Below are positions 20,889-30,517 of a stretch of 64,000 bases of DNA, in pieces. The notes beneath the pieces were generated by a model, which did no database searches, had not been told where the DNA came from, and saw only the letters and a program-made list of their open reading frames with translations. Position numbers and translations under genes: made by a program. The DNA lies in contig NC_065571.1 in the NCBI RefSeq assembly GCF_937616625.2, forward strand, positions 47,043,651 to 47,107,650, written 5' to 3'. Every line of letters starts with the position of its first letter. Position 1 is the first letter of the stretch. This DNA is from Mercurialis annua. Taxonomy: Eukaryota > Streptophyta > Magnoliopsida > Malpighiales > Euphorbiaceae.

Positions 20889-22141
20889 TTAATATTCTTA
20901 ACTAAATATAATTACCCGAGTAATTATATTAACTTAATTTATAAATAACTATCGTTTTCAATATTTAATTTATAAATCAAAATAAAATCCAAGTTATTAA
21001 GTAAAGTTTAACTTTAAGGATTTATTTGATTTATACAAAACAAATGAATGATCAAAGGAACCCTTTCACCATCTCCTACAATTCAAAACTAACTTCAAAC
21101 TCGCCCATCATATACAATTCATCAATCAACCATTCCTTGCTACTGAACATAATTCATTAGCCTAAATCCATCAAAATTTCATAATAACAAAGCAACCTTA
21201 ACCAATTAACCAATACCAAATCTCTTAATCAAGATCTAGTAGAAATCGTAACACAATAAAGGAATTTCAAATCGAAAAACAATGGCAGCAAACTCAAACG
21301 AGGCAACGATAAACCGTACGGTAATTTAGCACAACGACATAACATAAACTCAACAATTCCGCTAACCTATCAACCAAGGATGCTAAAAACGTACAAGTAA
21401 TCAAATCATGTCCCAAGACGATGAAAAGAGTCGGCAGTAACATCCTAGGCAAGAAACAGTTTATAATAATTCAAAACAGTAAACCGTTTATGGCGATTGA
21501 AACGAGGTCGATTACGTACCGTTTTGCGGAAACGAGATAGAGAATCGAAGATACGTGAGTCTAGAACGTCTGAGATCAAACAGAATCAATTTCGATCTAG
21601 AAACGAATAAGAACAATCAAAAATACGGAATGCCGCTCATAAACCAAAACTGAAATTTAATGAACGATGAATCTTACCGGAACAGAAAATTTGAGGGACG
21701 ATTGCAGCAATATTTCTTAGAGAATGAACAAGGGAATGAAGGCTAGGGTTTGTCTGTAGTATGGGGAAAAGATTAGGGTAGAAAGTTACGTATTTAAGTA
21801 GGTCGATTAGGTTAGAAACGAAAGACGAAGCCGCCCTCTCCCTTGGTAAAACAAGTCTCGAATGAGACCAGCCAAATTGGCTTGGTTTTCGTTCGAGAAT
21901 GCCTGGTCTCGTACGAGACCAGGCCAAAAAACATGGGTCTCGTACGAGACCTTTCTTTTGAATCAGGTCTCTTTTGAGGCCTGATTCAAAATTCTGGTTC
22001 AGCCCTTTTGGTTGAACCACAAACCGAACCGAGTATCCCCAAATTCTAACTAGTCACGAATCAAACCGCAAAACCGGAAACGACTAGAAAACTACCGGAA
22101 ATATATAAAAAAAATAACTTAAAATTTTACGAGATATTACA
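20889..22141 (-). repeat. Truncated 5' LTR of the chromovirus
   Basis: On the minus strand it starts TGTAATATCTCG at 22141 and matches the 3' LTR to about 20889, where the deletion begins. It keeps about 115 bp (21738-21852) with an AT-rich 'acttaaatac' TATA-like motif on the minus strand that the 3' LTR copy lacks. Its palindrome array is at 21855-21980. Confidence 0.85.
21855..21980. promoter_or_regulatory. Palindrome array in chromovirus U3 (5' LTR copy)
   Basis: Sites centred near 21861, 21892, 21912, 21943 and 21972, two of them perfect GGTCTCGTACGAGACC; spacings 31, 20, 31 and 29 bp. Confidence 0.6.
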
Positions 22142-22146
22142 ATTCG

Positions 22147-22497
22147 CTCCATGTTCCAGTTTTTGATGATGGTTGCCACCACCAGAGCATCACTATGAGA
22201 TGCTTTCACATGCTCGTAGTCTTCGGCATCAAAGATCACCGGTGGCATGTGAGTTTCTCTGATATTCATCACATCTCTTCTTTGTTTTCTCCTGATGGTT
22301 GAGCTGCTGTGACCTCCTCCATTGATTATGTGTATGGTTCCCAGAATTTTGGATGACCTCTCTTCTTCCTTTTCTTTTCCTTTGTAGTCTCTACTCCTCT
22401 TTTCGCCTTTATCGCTGCTTTTCGTTTTATGAGCTATGAATTCCTCAGCTCGCCTGCATCTGTCATTCTTTCTATCTCCACTTTTAGATCTCGGCAC
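22147..22497 (-). pseudogene. Tat-like protease, N-terminal linker part
   Basis: Charged linker (KTKSSDKGEKRSRDYKG, KEKEEERSSK) then ILGTIHIINGGG and HMPPVIFDAEDYEHV, ending NWNMERI just before the chromovirus TSD. The second copy reads straight through this site (NWSMEQILVDEESVVNLM), which proves the split. Confidence 0.8.
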
Positions 22498-22619
22498 TCA
22501 TCCGTTTCGTGCCCATAATCTTCATGAAACTTGCAGTACTTCCTTGTGTCTCTGACCTCAGCTTTCATTTTTGGCGGCCATACCACGTTTTTGACATTTT
22601 CTTTGATCCACATGAGCAC
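22434..22619 (-). pseudogene. Tat-like gag zinc-finger segment
   Basis: YCKFHEDYGHETDEC is a gag-type C-H-H-C finger (C-X2-H-X4-H-X4-C form usual for this lineage), followed by RDLKVEIERM. A frameshift separates it from the following linker. Confidence 0.8.
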
Positions 22620-22658
22620 GTTGGTTCGGCTGGTGTTCAGTGGTGTATAATTCCGCTC

Positions 22659-24319
22659 CTAGTCTTGGGGGTCGTATCTCGGTTCATATCTTCCTTGGGG
22701 GGCGAATCGCCTGCTTTCTTCAGGTCTTCCTCGCCTGTCTTCCGATCTCAATTTGAATTTCTCCTTTTCTTTCTTTTCTTTTGAGTCCTTTCCTTTTGCT
22801 TCTTTTCCTCTAATAGTTTTTCGTCCTTCATCTAACTCGAAGTATTTCTGGGCTATGGCCATCAAGTTCGAAAACGTGGTCGGTTTGTTGATTAGTAATT
22901 TATCAACCAATTTTCTGAATAGCGTTCCTTCTCTTAATGTTTCGGTCGCCATGTCGACGTTCAGGTTGTCTATTTTCATAGCTTGCTTATTGAATCTTTT
23001 GATGCAGCTCCTCAGTGTTTCTCCCTCTTGTTGGATACATGATCTCAAGATACTGGTGGTTGTTTTAACAGGTATGTTAGTGAGATACCTGTTAAGGAAC
23101 TCTGTTGATAGTGCGGCGAAACTCTTGATCGATCCCGGTTTGAGTTTATTATACCACCTTTGGGTGGTTCCTGTCAGAGTGGTCGGGAATACCCGACACA
23201 GGATCGCATTAGTGACACTCAAGAGTCCCATAGTTGCAGTAAATCTGGACGTGTGGTCCCTTGGGTCTTCTTCTCCGTTGAAAGTTGGTAGATTCGGCAA
23301 CTTCATGTTGTCGGGGATTGTCTCTTCCATTATATAGTCCGATAGGGGCGAACCCTTTAGTCTCAGGTCGTCTATATCCAGATCTTCAGATTTAAATTTT
23401 TTCAGTGCCTTCGCGATTTTTTTTCTAAGTCCTCTTCCGCTACGTACGTGGCTTTGCTTTTTTGAGGTGATTCAGAGGATTCACCTTCTTCTTCTAGGTT
23501 TTTCTTAGATTGTGCCTTCCCTGCATCTTTATGTTGTCTTTTGCTTTTTTTCTTTTCGTGTCCTCTTTTTCCTTTTCTCTTCGTTCTCTTTTAGAGTTAA
23601 GCCCACTCCGGGTGTTGTCTTGATTTTCTCTATTTCTGGGGTTCTCTCTTGAATCTTCCTCTTCCGAATCATCTCTTTATGGCTCTTGATTTTCTGGGCT
23701 CTGTGGCTCGTCGCTTCTTCTCTCATTTCTTGTTTTGTTCCTTTGCTCGTTTCTTCCTTTGTTTCTTTGCTCGTTCCTTCCTTCATTTCTTTGTCCGTTC
23801 CTTCCTTCATTTCTGTGCTCGTTTCTTCCTTCGTTTCTTTATTTGTTCCTTCTTTCGTTTCTTTGTTCGTTCGTTCCTCTGGTTGGTCCTTGATGGCCCG
23901 GATTCATGTTCTCCGTTATGCTCCGTCGTCTGGCAGAGAGGGTGAAGTTTTCCCTTAGGATCTTTAGAGTTTCATCTTGGTTATCGTTTGTTCGTTGGAC
24001 CTCATTAGCCAATTTGTCTATATTCACCTGGATGGTTTCCATGACTTTTCTCATGATTTTCATTATAAGTCTCTTGCGCTGCCATGCCATGCGTTTGTCC
24101 TTCAGTTTCCAGATTAGGGAAAACAATAGGGTTGCTTACTCTAACCGGGTTGGTTTGGTATTGTGGTGTGGAGGAAGAGGCTCCTCCAGTTTTGTTTCCT
24201 TCGCTAGTGTTGGGAATTCCATCGGTAACGTTGATTACTTCCGGAGTGCGTTGATTGGTCTTAGGATCCATTAGCTGCTTGTCTTTCAGGTTTGTTCCGT
24301 CAGAAGTCATCTTCTTCAA
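22659..24319 (-). pseudogene. Tat-like gag, several frames
   Basis: 22659-23330 holds the retrotransposon gag domain (CRVFPTTLTGTTQRWYNKL, FAALSTEFLNRYL, LRSCIKRFN, KYFELDEG). Upstream parts at 23839-24126 and 24005-24319 are N-terminal, with a helical stretch (IQVNIDKLANEVQRTNDN). Between them 23529-23810 encodes a repeat-rich lysine/glutamate/threonine tract (KEGTDKEMKEGTSKETKEE). Frame changes and stops make it non-functional. It starts close to the right LTR (24393), as expected for gag. Confidence 0.82.
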
Positions 24320-24392
24320 TGAATTTGTTTTTGAGTTTAGAAAAGCTCTTTCCGTTTGAAGTTGTTAAGCTTTTCCCGCAGACTGCGTCAAT

Positions 24393-24776
24393 TGATGGAG
24401 TCTGCCTTCTGATCCGGTGGATTAACCTGCAAAACAGTGTAGATAGCTAACCGGGTGTCTTCCTAAATAATCTCGTCTTTCTAAGTTGGAGTTATCTTCC
24501 TAAATTGGAGTTGGTATCTAAATAGAAAAGATACTTCGAGATTATATAGTAGATCTGACTATATATACAAATCCCAAGGTCGACTTGCTTTGTCCGAGTC
24601 CTCAGATATTCGGTCTTTATCTTGTTGAATGATGTATTCCAGTTGAGGCGGATCCTGCGGATTCGCCCGCTGGTTTATCTTGATTCAGCCTTTTGGTCAG
24701 GAGTCTCTTGTCGTCTGAGAATAGATCTCCTGTAACTCGACTCCATTATAAGTAGAATAGGATTCGGTATCCATCA
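24393..24776 (-). repeat. Right (5') LTR of Tat-like element 1
   Basis: 384 bp, TGATGG to CCATCA, followed by TSD attac. Shorter than the left LTR by an internal deletion of about 216 bp. Confidence 0.88.
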
Positions 24777-24781
24777 ATTAC

Positions 24782-25300
24782 AATCATATAAATTTAATTT
24801 AATAGTTTAATTATTTAACTAATAATTAAATAAAGTAGTTTACTTTATCTTGTATTCTAAATAATTATTTTAACATTTTTTTTGAAATAGTTTATTTTGA
24901 TTAGTACTCTGACTCGATTAAATATCATAATAGCCTTTTTAGTTAATATTTATATTTTATAAACTAATAAGAACATCAGCGTAAATGTTCTTGTCTCTCC
25001 CCCCAATCCATATCCGTACTTTTGTAGTATATTATTTGAGTTGGTTAAAAAGGAGTTAAATGTTGAAGAACTTCAAAGTCAAAGAACCTTGGGGGGGGGG
25101 GGGGGGGGGGGGGCATGGTATGATGAATGACTTAATGAAAAATTTGCAAAAATTTCGGGTAGGTGACGGTGGATGTCCTATCAAATGATCGACATATTAA
25201 ATAATAGTTAAAATAAATAGTTGTTACAATTTAACTAAACATATTTTTTTTTAAATTAATAATATTCTTTTTAAAATATATTTGTTTAATTAAAAGCAAA
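24782..25300. other. AT-rich intergenic with a 23-G run
   Basis: No gene. A homopolymer of 23 G sits at 25091-25113. The segment at 24890-25010 resembles one at 51545-52030 (shared 'taacgtaaatgt' and 'agtactct' text), so it is an old dispersed repeat. Confidence 0.5.
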
Positions 25301-25304
25301 TTCG

Positions 25305-25790
25305 TCGCTAAATTAGTAATAAACTATTTTCCATCGCCAAATACAAAATTTCTAGTAGTGGAAACACGCACTTCTAGTGATTGAATTATGATATGGCACT
25401 AAAAAGAATATCTATAAAAGGAGAATCCTAAATTAGGTTTTATTCTTTTCAACTAAATCATGATTAAATTCTATATCAAAATCTAACTTAGGCATACGAA
25501 TAGTTTTTACGATTTAATAAAAAAATTATTTTTATTTAAAAAAAATCTGTTGTTAACTTGACGAGAGATTTTTTCCGTCGCTAAACGAATTTAGCGACAG
25601 ATTTCCTATATTTACAACAGAAAAATTTGTCGCCAAATACATGATTTCTAGTAGTAGAAACACCCACTTCTAGTGATTAAATTATACTTATAACACTAAG
25701 AAGAATGTCTATAAAAGGAGGATCCTAAGCCAAGTAATATTTAATTCATCTTTTCAACTAAATCAATGGTCAAATTATACACTAAAATCT
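25305..25790. repeat. Diverged direct repeat, about 280-bp offset
   Basis: 25305-25500 and 25585-25790 share 'ttctagtagtggaaacac', 'acttctagtgattgaatta' and 'ctataaaaggagaatcctaa'. Between them are tcgctaaa/tttagcga motifs of a kind seen in subterminal regions of CACTA elements. No terminal CACTA found here. Confidence 0.5.
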
Positions 25791-25795
25791 GACTT

Positions 25796-25898
25796 TATTC
25801 TATTTTGCAGGTTGAACCAAAAGAACCACTCAGTCTACGGCGAAACCATCATTTAGTTCAACATGTGTTTCTTCTGGTTCAACTTGCAAAATAGAATA
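25796..25898. repeat. 103-bp hairpin with 30-bp arms
   Basis: Left arm 25796-25825 pairs with 25869-25898 (tattctattttgcaggttga against its complement) with two mismatches; the loop is 43 bp. Could be a tiny MITE or a transcribed hairpin. Confidence 0.6.
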
Positions 25899-26009
25899 GG
25901 TTAGAACAATTTGGATCTGTTTTGGAACAAATATACTTCAATGCTTAAGTCAGATGTTGATATACAATTTGATCGTGATTTAGTTGAAATGAATGACTTA
26001 TTAGCTCTT

Positions 26010-26430
26010 CGTGGAGATAAAGGTATGGTCTTATCGTAATCTCTACTTCTTCGGGGTTCGACATTATTAATTATATCTGAGTCGGTATGCTTGTGCACTA
26101 GCTCAGTAGCTCTCAGTGGCGGAGCTGCATGCATGATAAGAATTAAGAGAGGCGGCATTTGCCTGCCTTATTTTTTCAAAAAAATATAATTTTTTTATGT
26201 AAAGTTAATTTTTATTTGTATTACTTACCTAAAAAATATTATATATTGGCTCTTTTAATTTTAATAAATTTTAAATTTTACGTATTATTCATTAAAATAG
26301 TATATTTTACTCCTCTTAGATTTAATTTATGGCTATGCTATTGGTAGCTCTGCTCTTAGTATGGAACGGTTAGATCTCCTGGTTTTTTATTGACCCGACT
26401 CCAATTTTAGTTGCTTGGTTGAGCCATATC
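26010..26430. repeat. Inverse copy of part of the 574-bp tandem unit, with an insertion
   Basis: Reads 'cttatcgtaatctctacttct', 'gagtcggtatg', 'tatggaacggttag' and 'ttttattgacccgactccaa' in the order of the reverse complement of the tandem unit. About 26113-26356 is extra sequence with the ends cagtggcggagctgc / ggtagctctgctcttag, likely a nested small transposon. Confidence 0.6.
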
Positions 26431-26497
26431 CATCAGATATTATCATTGTAATTTTATAATATTATACTCCTAGTGGCGGCTACTTGCATTTTTTAAT

Positions 26498-26783
26498 GGC
26501 TAAACTCATCTACAGACCCTTGTACTATATCATTTTTGTTCAAAAAACCCTTATACTATTTTTTTGTTGTTCAGGTCCCTGTACTTGGCAAAATTCCGAT
26601 TTTTAGGTCCTTTTGAGGAACCGGAGGAACAAAAAAATTGCAAGTAGAGGGACTGGATAAAACTAAAAAAGGACCTGAAAATCAAAAATTATATAAGTAG
26701 AGGGACCTGAAGAATAAAAAAATAGTACATAGGCTTTTTGAACAAAAATGATATAGTACAAGGGCCTCTAAATAGATTTAGCC
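26498..26783. mobile_element. Mutator-like MITE, 286 bp (twin of 4976-5261)
   Basis: Starts GGCTAAACTC, ends GATTTAGCC, same arms and length as 4976-5261, with a different perfect 9-bp TSD ttttttaat at 26489-26497 and 26784-26792. Confidence 0.9.
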
Positions 26784-27294
26784 TTTTTTAATTTGGCCCC
26801 ATTTAACTTTAAACTTTTTTATTAAAATTGAATTTTTTTATCCTGGTGGCGGCTATTTTCATTTTAGGGAACCAATTTGAATATCACGTCTTATAAAATA
26901 TTTAATAATTTAATAATTTTAATAATTAATAAATTTTTAGTCAATTATGTATATTAATTATCAGAGAGTCGACTGCAAATATAAATATAGTGGGCATATT
27001 TACTGTTTTTCTTCAAGTCACCTCGTTTTATTGATGATAAAAAAGAATTAGTCACCACGTTTATTCACTGGTTAGGAACAGTAATGTCCATTACTGATGT
27101 TTTATGCTTTTGAAACGATGACTTCTTAGGCTTATCCGTTTCTTCTTAATTATTAATGGTAGTTGGAGTAATTCAAGTAGTATTTTCGGAGAAGACATAT
27201 TGGTTTCATTTGTTCTTTTGTTATTTAACTTTGCTACGTTTTTGTGCTCTGTCTACGGTCTAGACAATGACGTTACACCTCTCCAAATTGAAAA

Positions 27295-27802
27295 TGATAA
27301 ATTACTTAAACCTCCTTATATTTTAATGAAATACACTAATTCACTTTTTAATTTTTATAAATTCACTATAACACCCATCATGTTTAAATATACTATATAA
27401 TTACACTGTAAATTTTTTCATTGGTTAATTTGGTTAAAAGGATTTGACTTTTAAATTTATTTTTTATCCAGTTTCATTCGAAAATTATCAAAATTCATTA
27501 ATTATTTTCAACATCAAAGTGATTAGCTAATATTTATTTGTTGAAATCTTACAAATATTTTTAAAATACTTTTATTAGTTTAGAAAAATAACAATTAATT
27601 TTATATTTTAAAAAATAAATTGACAATTTTAGATGAAAGTGAACAAAAAATAAGTTCAAGAGTTAAATATAACCCTTTGACCAAGTTAACTAATGAAAAA
27701 AATTAACAAATGAGTATAACTATACAATATATCTAAACATGAGGGGTGTCGGGTGACTTAGTACATTTCATTAAAATGTAGGGGGGTTTAAGTAATTTAC
27801 CC
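27295..27802. mobile_element. Fold-back element with taaattacttaaacc ends
   Basis: Ends taaattacttaaacct / ggtttaagtaatttaccc, with further pairing 'attttaatgaaat' / 'atttcattaaaat'. Near-perfect 9-bp TSD aattgaaaa (27286-27294) / aattaaaaa (27803-27811). A broken copy of the right half lies at 55612-55726 beside the serpin promoter. Confidence 0.7.
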
Positions 27803-27839
27803 AATTAAAAATTCAGAATTTCTTGTTTAAATATGGTAC

Positions 27840-28110
27840 ATTAAAATAAAATCAAACTACTATGAGACCCCTTACATTTGACATAATTTACACTTTAATC
27901 CCTCTTATTTAAAAATTAAACGATATAACCTCTCATTTTTGTTTCTGTCAACAGTTTAGTCCCTCCGTCCATTTTTGGTGTTAGTTAACAAAGTTAAAGA
28001 ACTTAAGAGTAAACTAATTTTTACTCATATAGTTTTGTTGACTTCGTTGACTACAAAAATAGAACTAAATCATTGACAAAAATAAAAATGAGGGTTCATA
28101 TCATTTGATT
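27840..28110. repeat. Inverted-repeat element, ends unclear
   Basis: 'cgatataacctctcattttt' near 27915 pairs with 'aaaatgagggttcatatcat' near 28090. Other inner segments also pair. No TSD found. Confidence 0.45.
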
Positions 28111-28111
28111 C

Positions 28112-28182
28112 ATTACAAGAAAAATGGAAATTAGTGATGACGTGAAAAATATCACAAAAACACAAAAAACGTCACAAAATGT
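28112..28182. mobile_element. CACTA-like terminal fragment
   Basis: 'attacaagaaaaatggaaat' followed by repeated 'gtcacaaaa / atcacaaaaa' resembles a CACTA end with subterminal repeats. The LINE interrupts it and similar text (cgacgtaataaaatatcacat) resumes after 29941. Confidence 0.45.
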
Positions 28183-28199
28183 CTTGTGCGATGAATAAA

Positions 28200-29941
28200 A
28201 AATGATGCAACGTGCGTCTTTATATCTTATGAGTTGTTTTTTGTTGCCAAAATCTTTTTGTGATGAACTACATAGCCTGATCAGCCGATTTTGGTGGGGA
28301 AAGTGTGTTGATACACGACCGCTACACTGGATGAATTGGGATAGATTATGTGAGCCAAAATCTTTGGGTGGTATGGGTTTTCGAAATTTTCACTCTTTTA
28401 ATCTTGCTTTATTTGCTAAACAAGTTTGGAGAATTGTACAATCACCGAACTCTCTTTGTGCCCGACTTCTTAAGGCCAAATATTTTCCTAGAGGGCAGAT
28501 TTTAGAGGCGGGAATGGGCTATAGGCCTAGTTATTTTTGGAGGAGTGTTCAAGCATCTTTCGGTATTCTGCGTGACGGTCTCTGCTGGCGGGTCGGTGAT
28601 GGGAAAAGTATCAGTGTTTGGCACGATAAGTGGATTTTCGGTCATGAAACGCAGAAGCCTATAGTCCCTAAAAACTTAAGTGTTGATGCAAAGGTTAGTT
28701 GTCTTCTTGATCACGAGCTCCATTGTTGGAAGAGCAGATTGGTTACAGAAACTTTCTTACCAACGGAAACAGCAGCGATCCTCGAGCTGGTGATCAGTCC
28801 CCGCCTCCCTGCAGATCAACAGAGATGGTCTCACACAAAAGATGGGATATATTCGGTCAGATCAGGCTACCATGTCAAACAGGTTCAGAGAAAAACTGAG
28901 AACCAGAATAGCTCCTCGTCGCCTCCCTTCTCTCAAATGTGGAAGGTTATTTGGAAGATCAATGTTATGCCAAAGGTCAAACACTTCCTATGGAAGGTGC
29001 TCCAAAATATACTCCCTTGCTTCCAAGTCTTGCATCATAGAGGCATTAACTGCAGTATGTTATGCCCTCGTTGTGGCATTGAAACTGAATCAATCCTACA
29101 TGCTTTAAAAGACTGTAGCTGGGTTAGGGGCTTCTGGCTATGCTCACCTCTTGGACTTCGTGTAGATAGCATGTTGTTCCCTAATATTGAGACTTGGCTT
29201 GTGCATGTCTGGACTATACTTAATCATCATAACTTTGTGTTGTTTGTATTATGTTTATGGCAGATTTGGAGCTCCAGAAATCTTCTTCTCTATGAAAGTC
29301 AGTATGAGCCACCTGATGCGCTTGTTACTCGATGTGTGTTGATGCAGAAACCAAGCTGTGATGCGGATTTTTTCAGCCATACACAGAACCCAGAGTTAAG
29401 CGTGGTTTGGTCCCCACCACCAGCTACTTGTTTTAAGATGAACACTGACTTCTCTGTTGCTAACACAGGAACCTCAGCTGGGCTAGGTATTGTGATCCGA
29501 GATGCTGAGGGTAAGGTTATGGTTTCAGCTGCCAAACATATATGTTTTGTTCCTACGGTTATTCAAGGTGAAGCTATGGCCATTTATTATGGATTGAGAA
29601 TAGCTCGGGAATGCTCTTTTCATCGTCTTATGGTTGAGAGTGATTCTTTATCCACGGTGCTACTACTACAGCGAGGGATTTCTGATCTCTCCCACCAAAG
29701 TCTTCTTATCGAAGACATTTTACACTTTGCTCAGTGCTTTTCTAGTATTAGTTTTACTTTCGTCAGACGGGATAGTAATAAAATTGCCCATCTTCTTGCT
29801 CAATGGTCTCTGTCGTTGAGTGATGAATCTGTGATTATGGAAGATGTTCCTACTCACATTAGGTCGTGTATTATCGAGGACTATCCTCTTGTGACTTCTT
29901 TTTAATATAAGTGCCTGTTTATTGATAAAAAAAAAATATAA
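28200..29941 (+). mobile_element. 5'-truncated LINE (L1-type)
   Basis: Holds only the 3' part of the LINE ORF2 and ends in an A run at 29928-29937. It is flanked by an imperfect 18-19 bp duplication: cttgtgcgatgaataaaa (28183-28200) and cttatgcgacgtaataaaa (29942-29960). 5' truncation is the usual outcome of target-primed reverse transcription. Confidence 0.8.
28202..29905 (+). CDS. LINE ORF2 C-terminal: zf-RVT and RNase H
   Basis: 567 codons without a stop. It starts in the thumb region after RT (MSCFLLPKSFCDELHSLISR, FWWG), continues with the plant LINE zinc-binding zf-RVT segment (MPKVKHFLWKVLQNILP, LCPRCGIETESILHAL-KDC), and ends in an RNase H domain (MNTDFSVANTGTSAGLGIVI, GEAMAIYYGLRIA, VESDSL, RRDSNKIAHLLA). 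The first RNase H Asp is in NTD; D-E-D positions look present. RT catalytic blocks are absent because the copy is truncated, so it cannot mobilise itself. The intact frame over 1.7 kb suggests a recent insertion. The ATG at 28202 is just the first one in the fragment. Confidence 0.85.
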   Translation: MMQRASLYLMSCFLLPKSFCDELHSLISRFWWGKCVDTRPLHWMNWDRLCEPKSLGGMGFRNFHSFNLALFAKQVWRIVQSPNSLCARLLKAKYFPRGQILEAGMGYRPSYFWRSVQASFGILRDGLCWRVGDGKSISVWHDKWIFGHETQKPIVPKNLSVDAKVSCLLDHELHCWKSRLVTETFLPTETAAILELVISPRLPADQQRWSHTKDGIYSVRSGYHVKQVQRKTENQNSSSSPPFSQMWKVIWKINVMPKVKHFLWKVLQNILPCFQVLHHRGINCSMLCPRCGIETESILHALKDCSWVRGFWLCSPLGLRVDSMLFPNIETWLVHVWTILNHHNFVLFVLCLWQIWSSRNLLLYESQYEPPDALVTRCVLMQKPSCDADFFSHTQNPELSVVWSPPPATCFKMNTDFSVANTGTSAGLGIVIRDAEGKVMVSAAKHICFVPTVIQGEAMAIYYGLRIARECSFHRLMVESDSLSTVLLLQRGISDLSHQSLLIEDILHFAQCFSSISFTFVRRDSNKIAHLLAQWSLSLSDESVIMEDVPTHIRSCIIEDYPLVTSF

Positions 29942-29960
29942 CTTATGCGACGTAATAAAA

Positions 29961-30515
29961 TATCACATATAGTGTTGGAACAACCTTATTGGAATCTTTC
30001 ATGGACATAAACAATCGTCTCTAATCAGTTCATTTTGGGACATTAATTTATTTGCAGCATTTTCAATTATATCAGTAAAACTAACTCTTTTTGAGATTTT
30101 TTTTCGTTTCATCTTTAAAGACCTATAAATTAAAAACATCTATAATTTATTCTTTCTAAATTATTTACATGTGCAATTTAATTGCATTTTTTAAACGATC
30201 ATTTTCTTTTATAATTTTCTTTTGATTTTTATTTATAAATTTAATAATGATGTATTGCATAATAAATAAACATAAATTACTAAATATAAATTTATTTTAA
30301 CCATCATACTTTCCATAAGTCCTACAGGATTGCTATAGCTTTGAAAGAATCCTCTGCACCTCTAAAGTCAAGTTGATTATGTTTATGCCATTCTTCCTTA
30401 CTGCTCCACCCACTGCTATTACAAACTTACAACACTATTAACATAATAAGATCATGATTCCCAGAAGGAGAAAATAAACATTCAATACCATGATAAGGAT
30501 AAGAATACTATCTAT
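29961..30515. other. AT-rich intergenic
   Basis: No gene recognised; the start may still be remnants of the CACTA-like element. Confidence 0.35.
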
Positions 30516-30517
30516 TA

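Larger units (their letters stand above)
13168..22141 (-). mobile_element. Tekay-like chromovirus (Ty3/gypsy), degenerate
   Basis: Minus-strand sense. Left LTR (3') 13168-15983; truncated right LTR (5') 20889-22141; TSD attcg at 13163-13167 and 22142-22146. A polypurine tract lies beside the 3' LTR (reverse complement of ttctccccaacta). Order from right to left: protease, RT, RNase H, integrase, chromodomain-like tail. A deletion joins mid-LTR (20889) to mid-protease (20876), removing the rest of the 5' LTR, primer site and gag. pol carries frameshifts and stops. A solo LTR (16391-17859) interrupts the integrase C-terminus. Confidence 0.92.
8638..24776 (-). mobile_element. Tat-like non-autonomous LTR element 1 (gag-pro, no pol, antisense ORF)
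   Basis: LTRs begin TGATGG and end CCATCA (the left copy starts taatgg), flanked by a 5-bp TSD attac at 8633-8637 and 24777-24781. Sense is the minus strand: degenerate gag runs from about 24319 down to 22147, then protease (12743-13167), split by the chromovirus at 13168-22141. A purine-rich tract next to the left LTR (reverse complement of agccccccgcaagtgag) fits a polypurine tract. No reverse transcriptase, RNase H or integrase belongs to this element. Between protease and left LTR lies a plus-strand ORF series. The second copy at 35.8-42.1 kb has the same plan, so lack of pol is a family trait rather than a local deletion. Confidence 0.88.

Noticed and set aside
21637..22020. 127-codon minus-strand frame
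   Set aside because: Inside the chromovirus LTR; the repetitive SRTR text comes from the palindromes.
22753..23337. 194-codon plus-strand open frame
   Set aside because: Shadow of the gag domain on the minus strand; no motif of its own.
23649..24274. Plus-strand frames rich in F, S and R
   Set aside because: Reverse reading of the K/E/T-rich gag tract.
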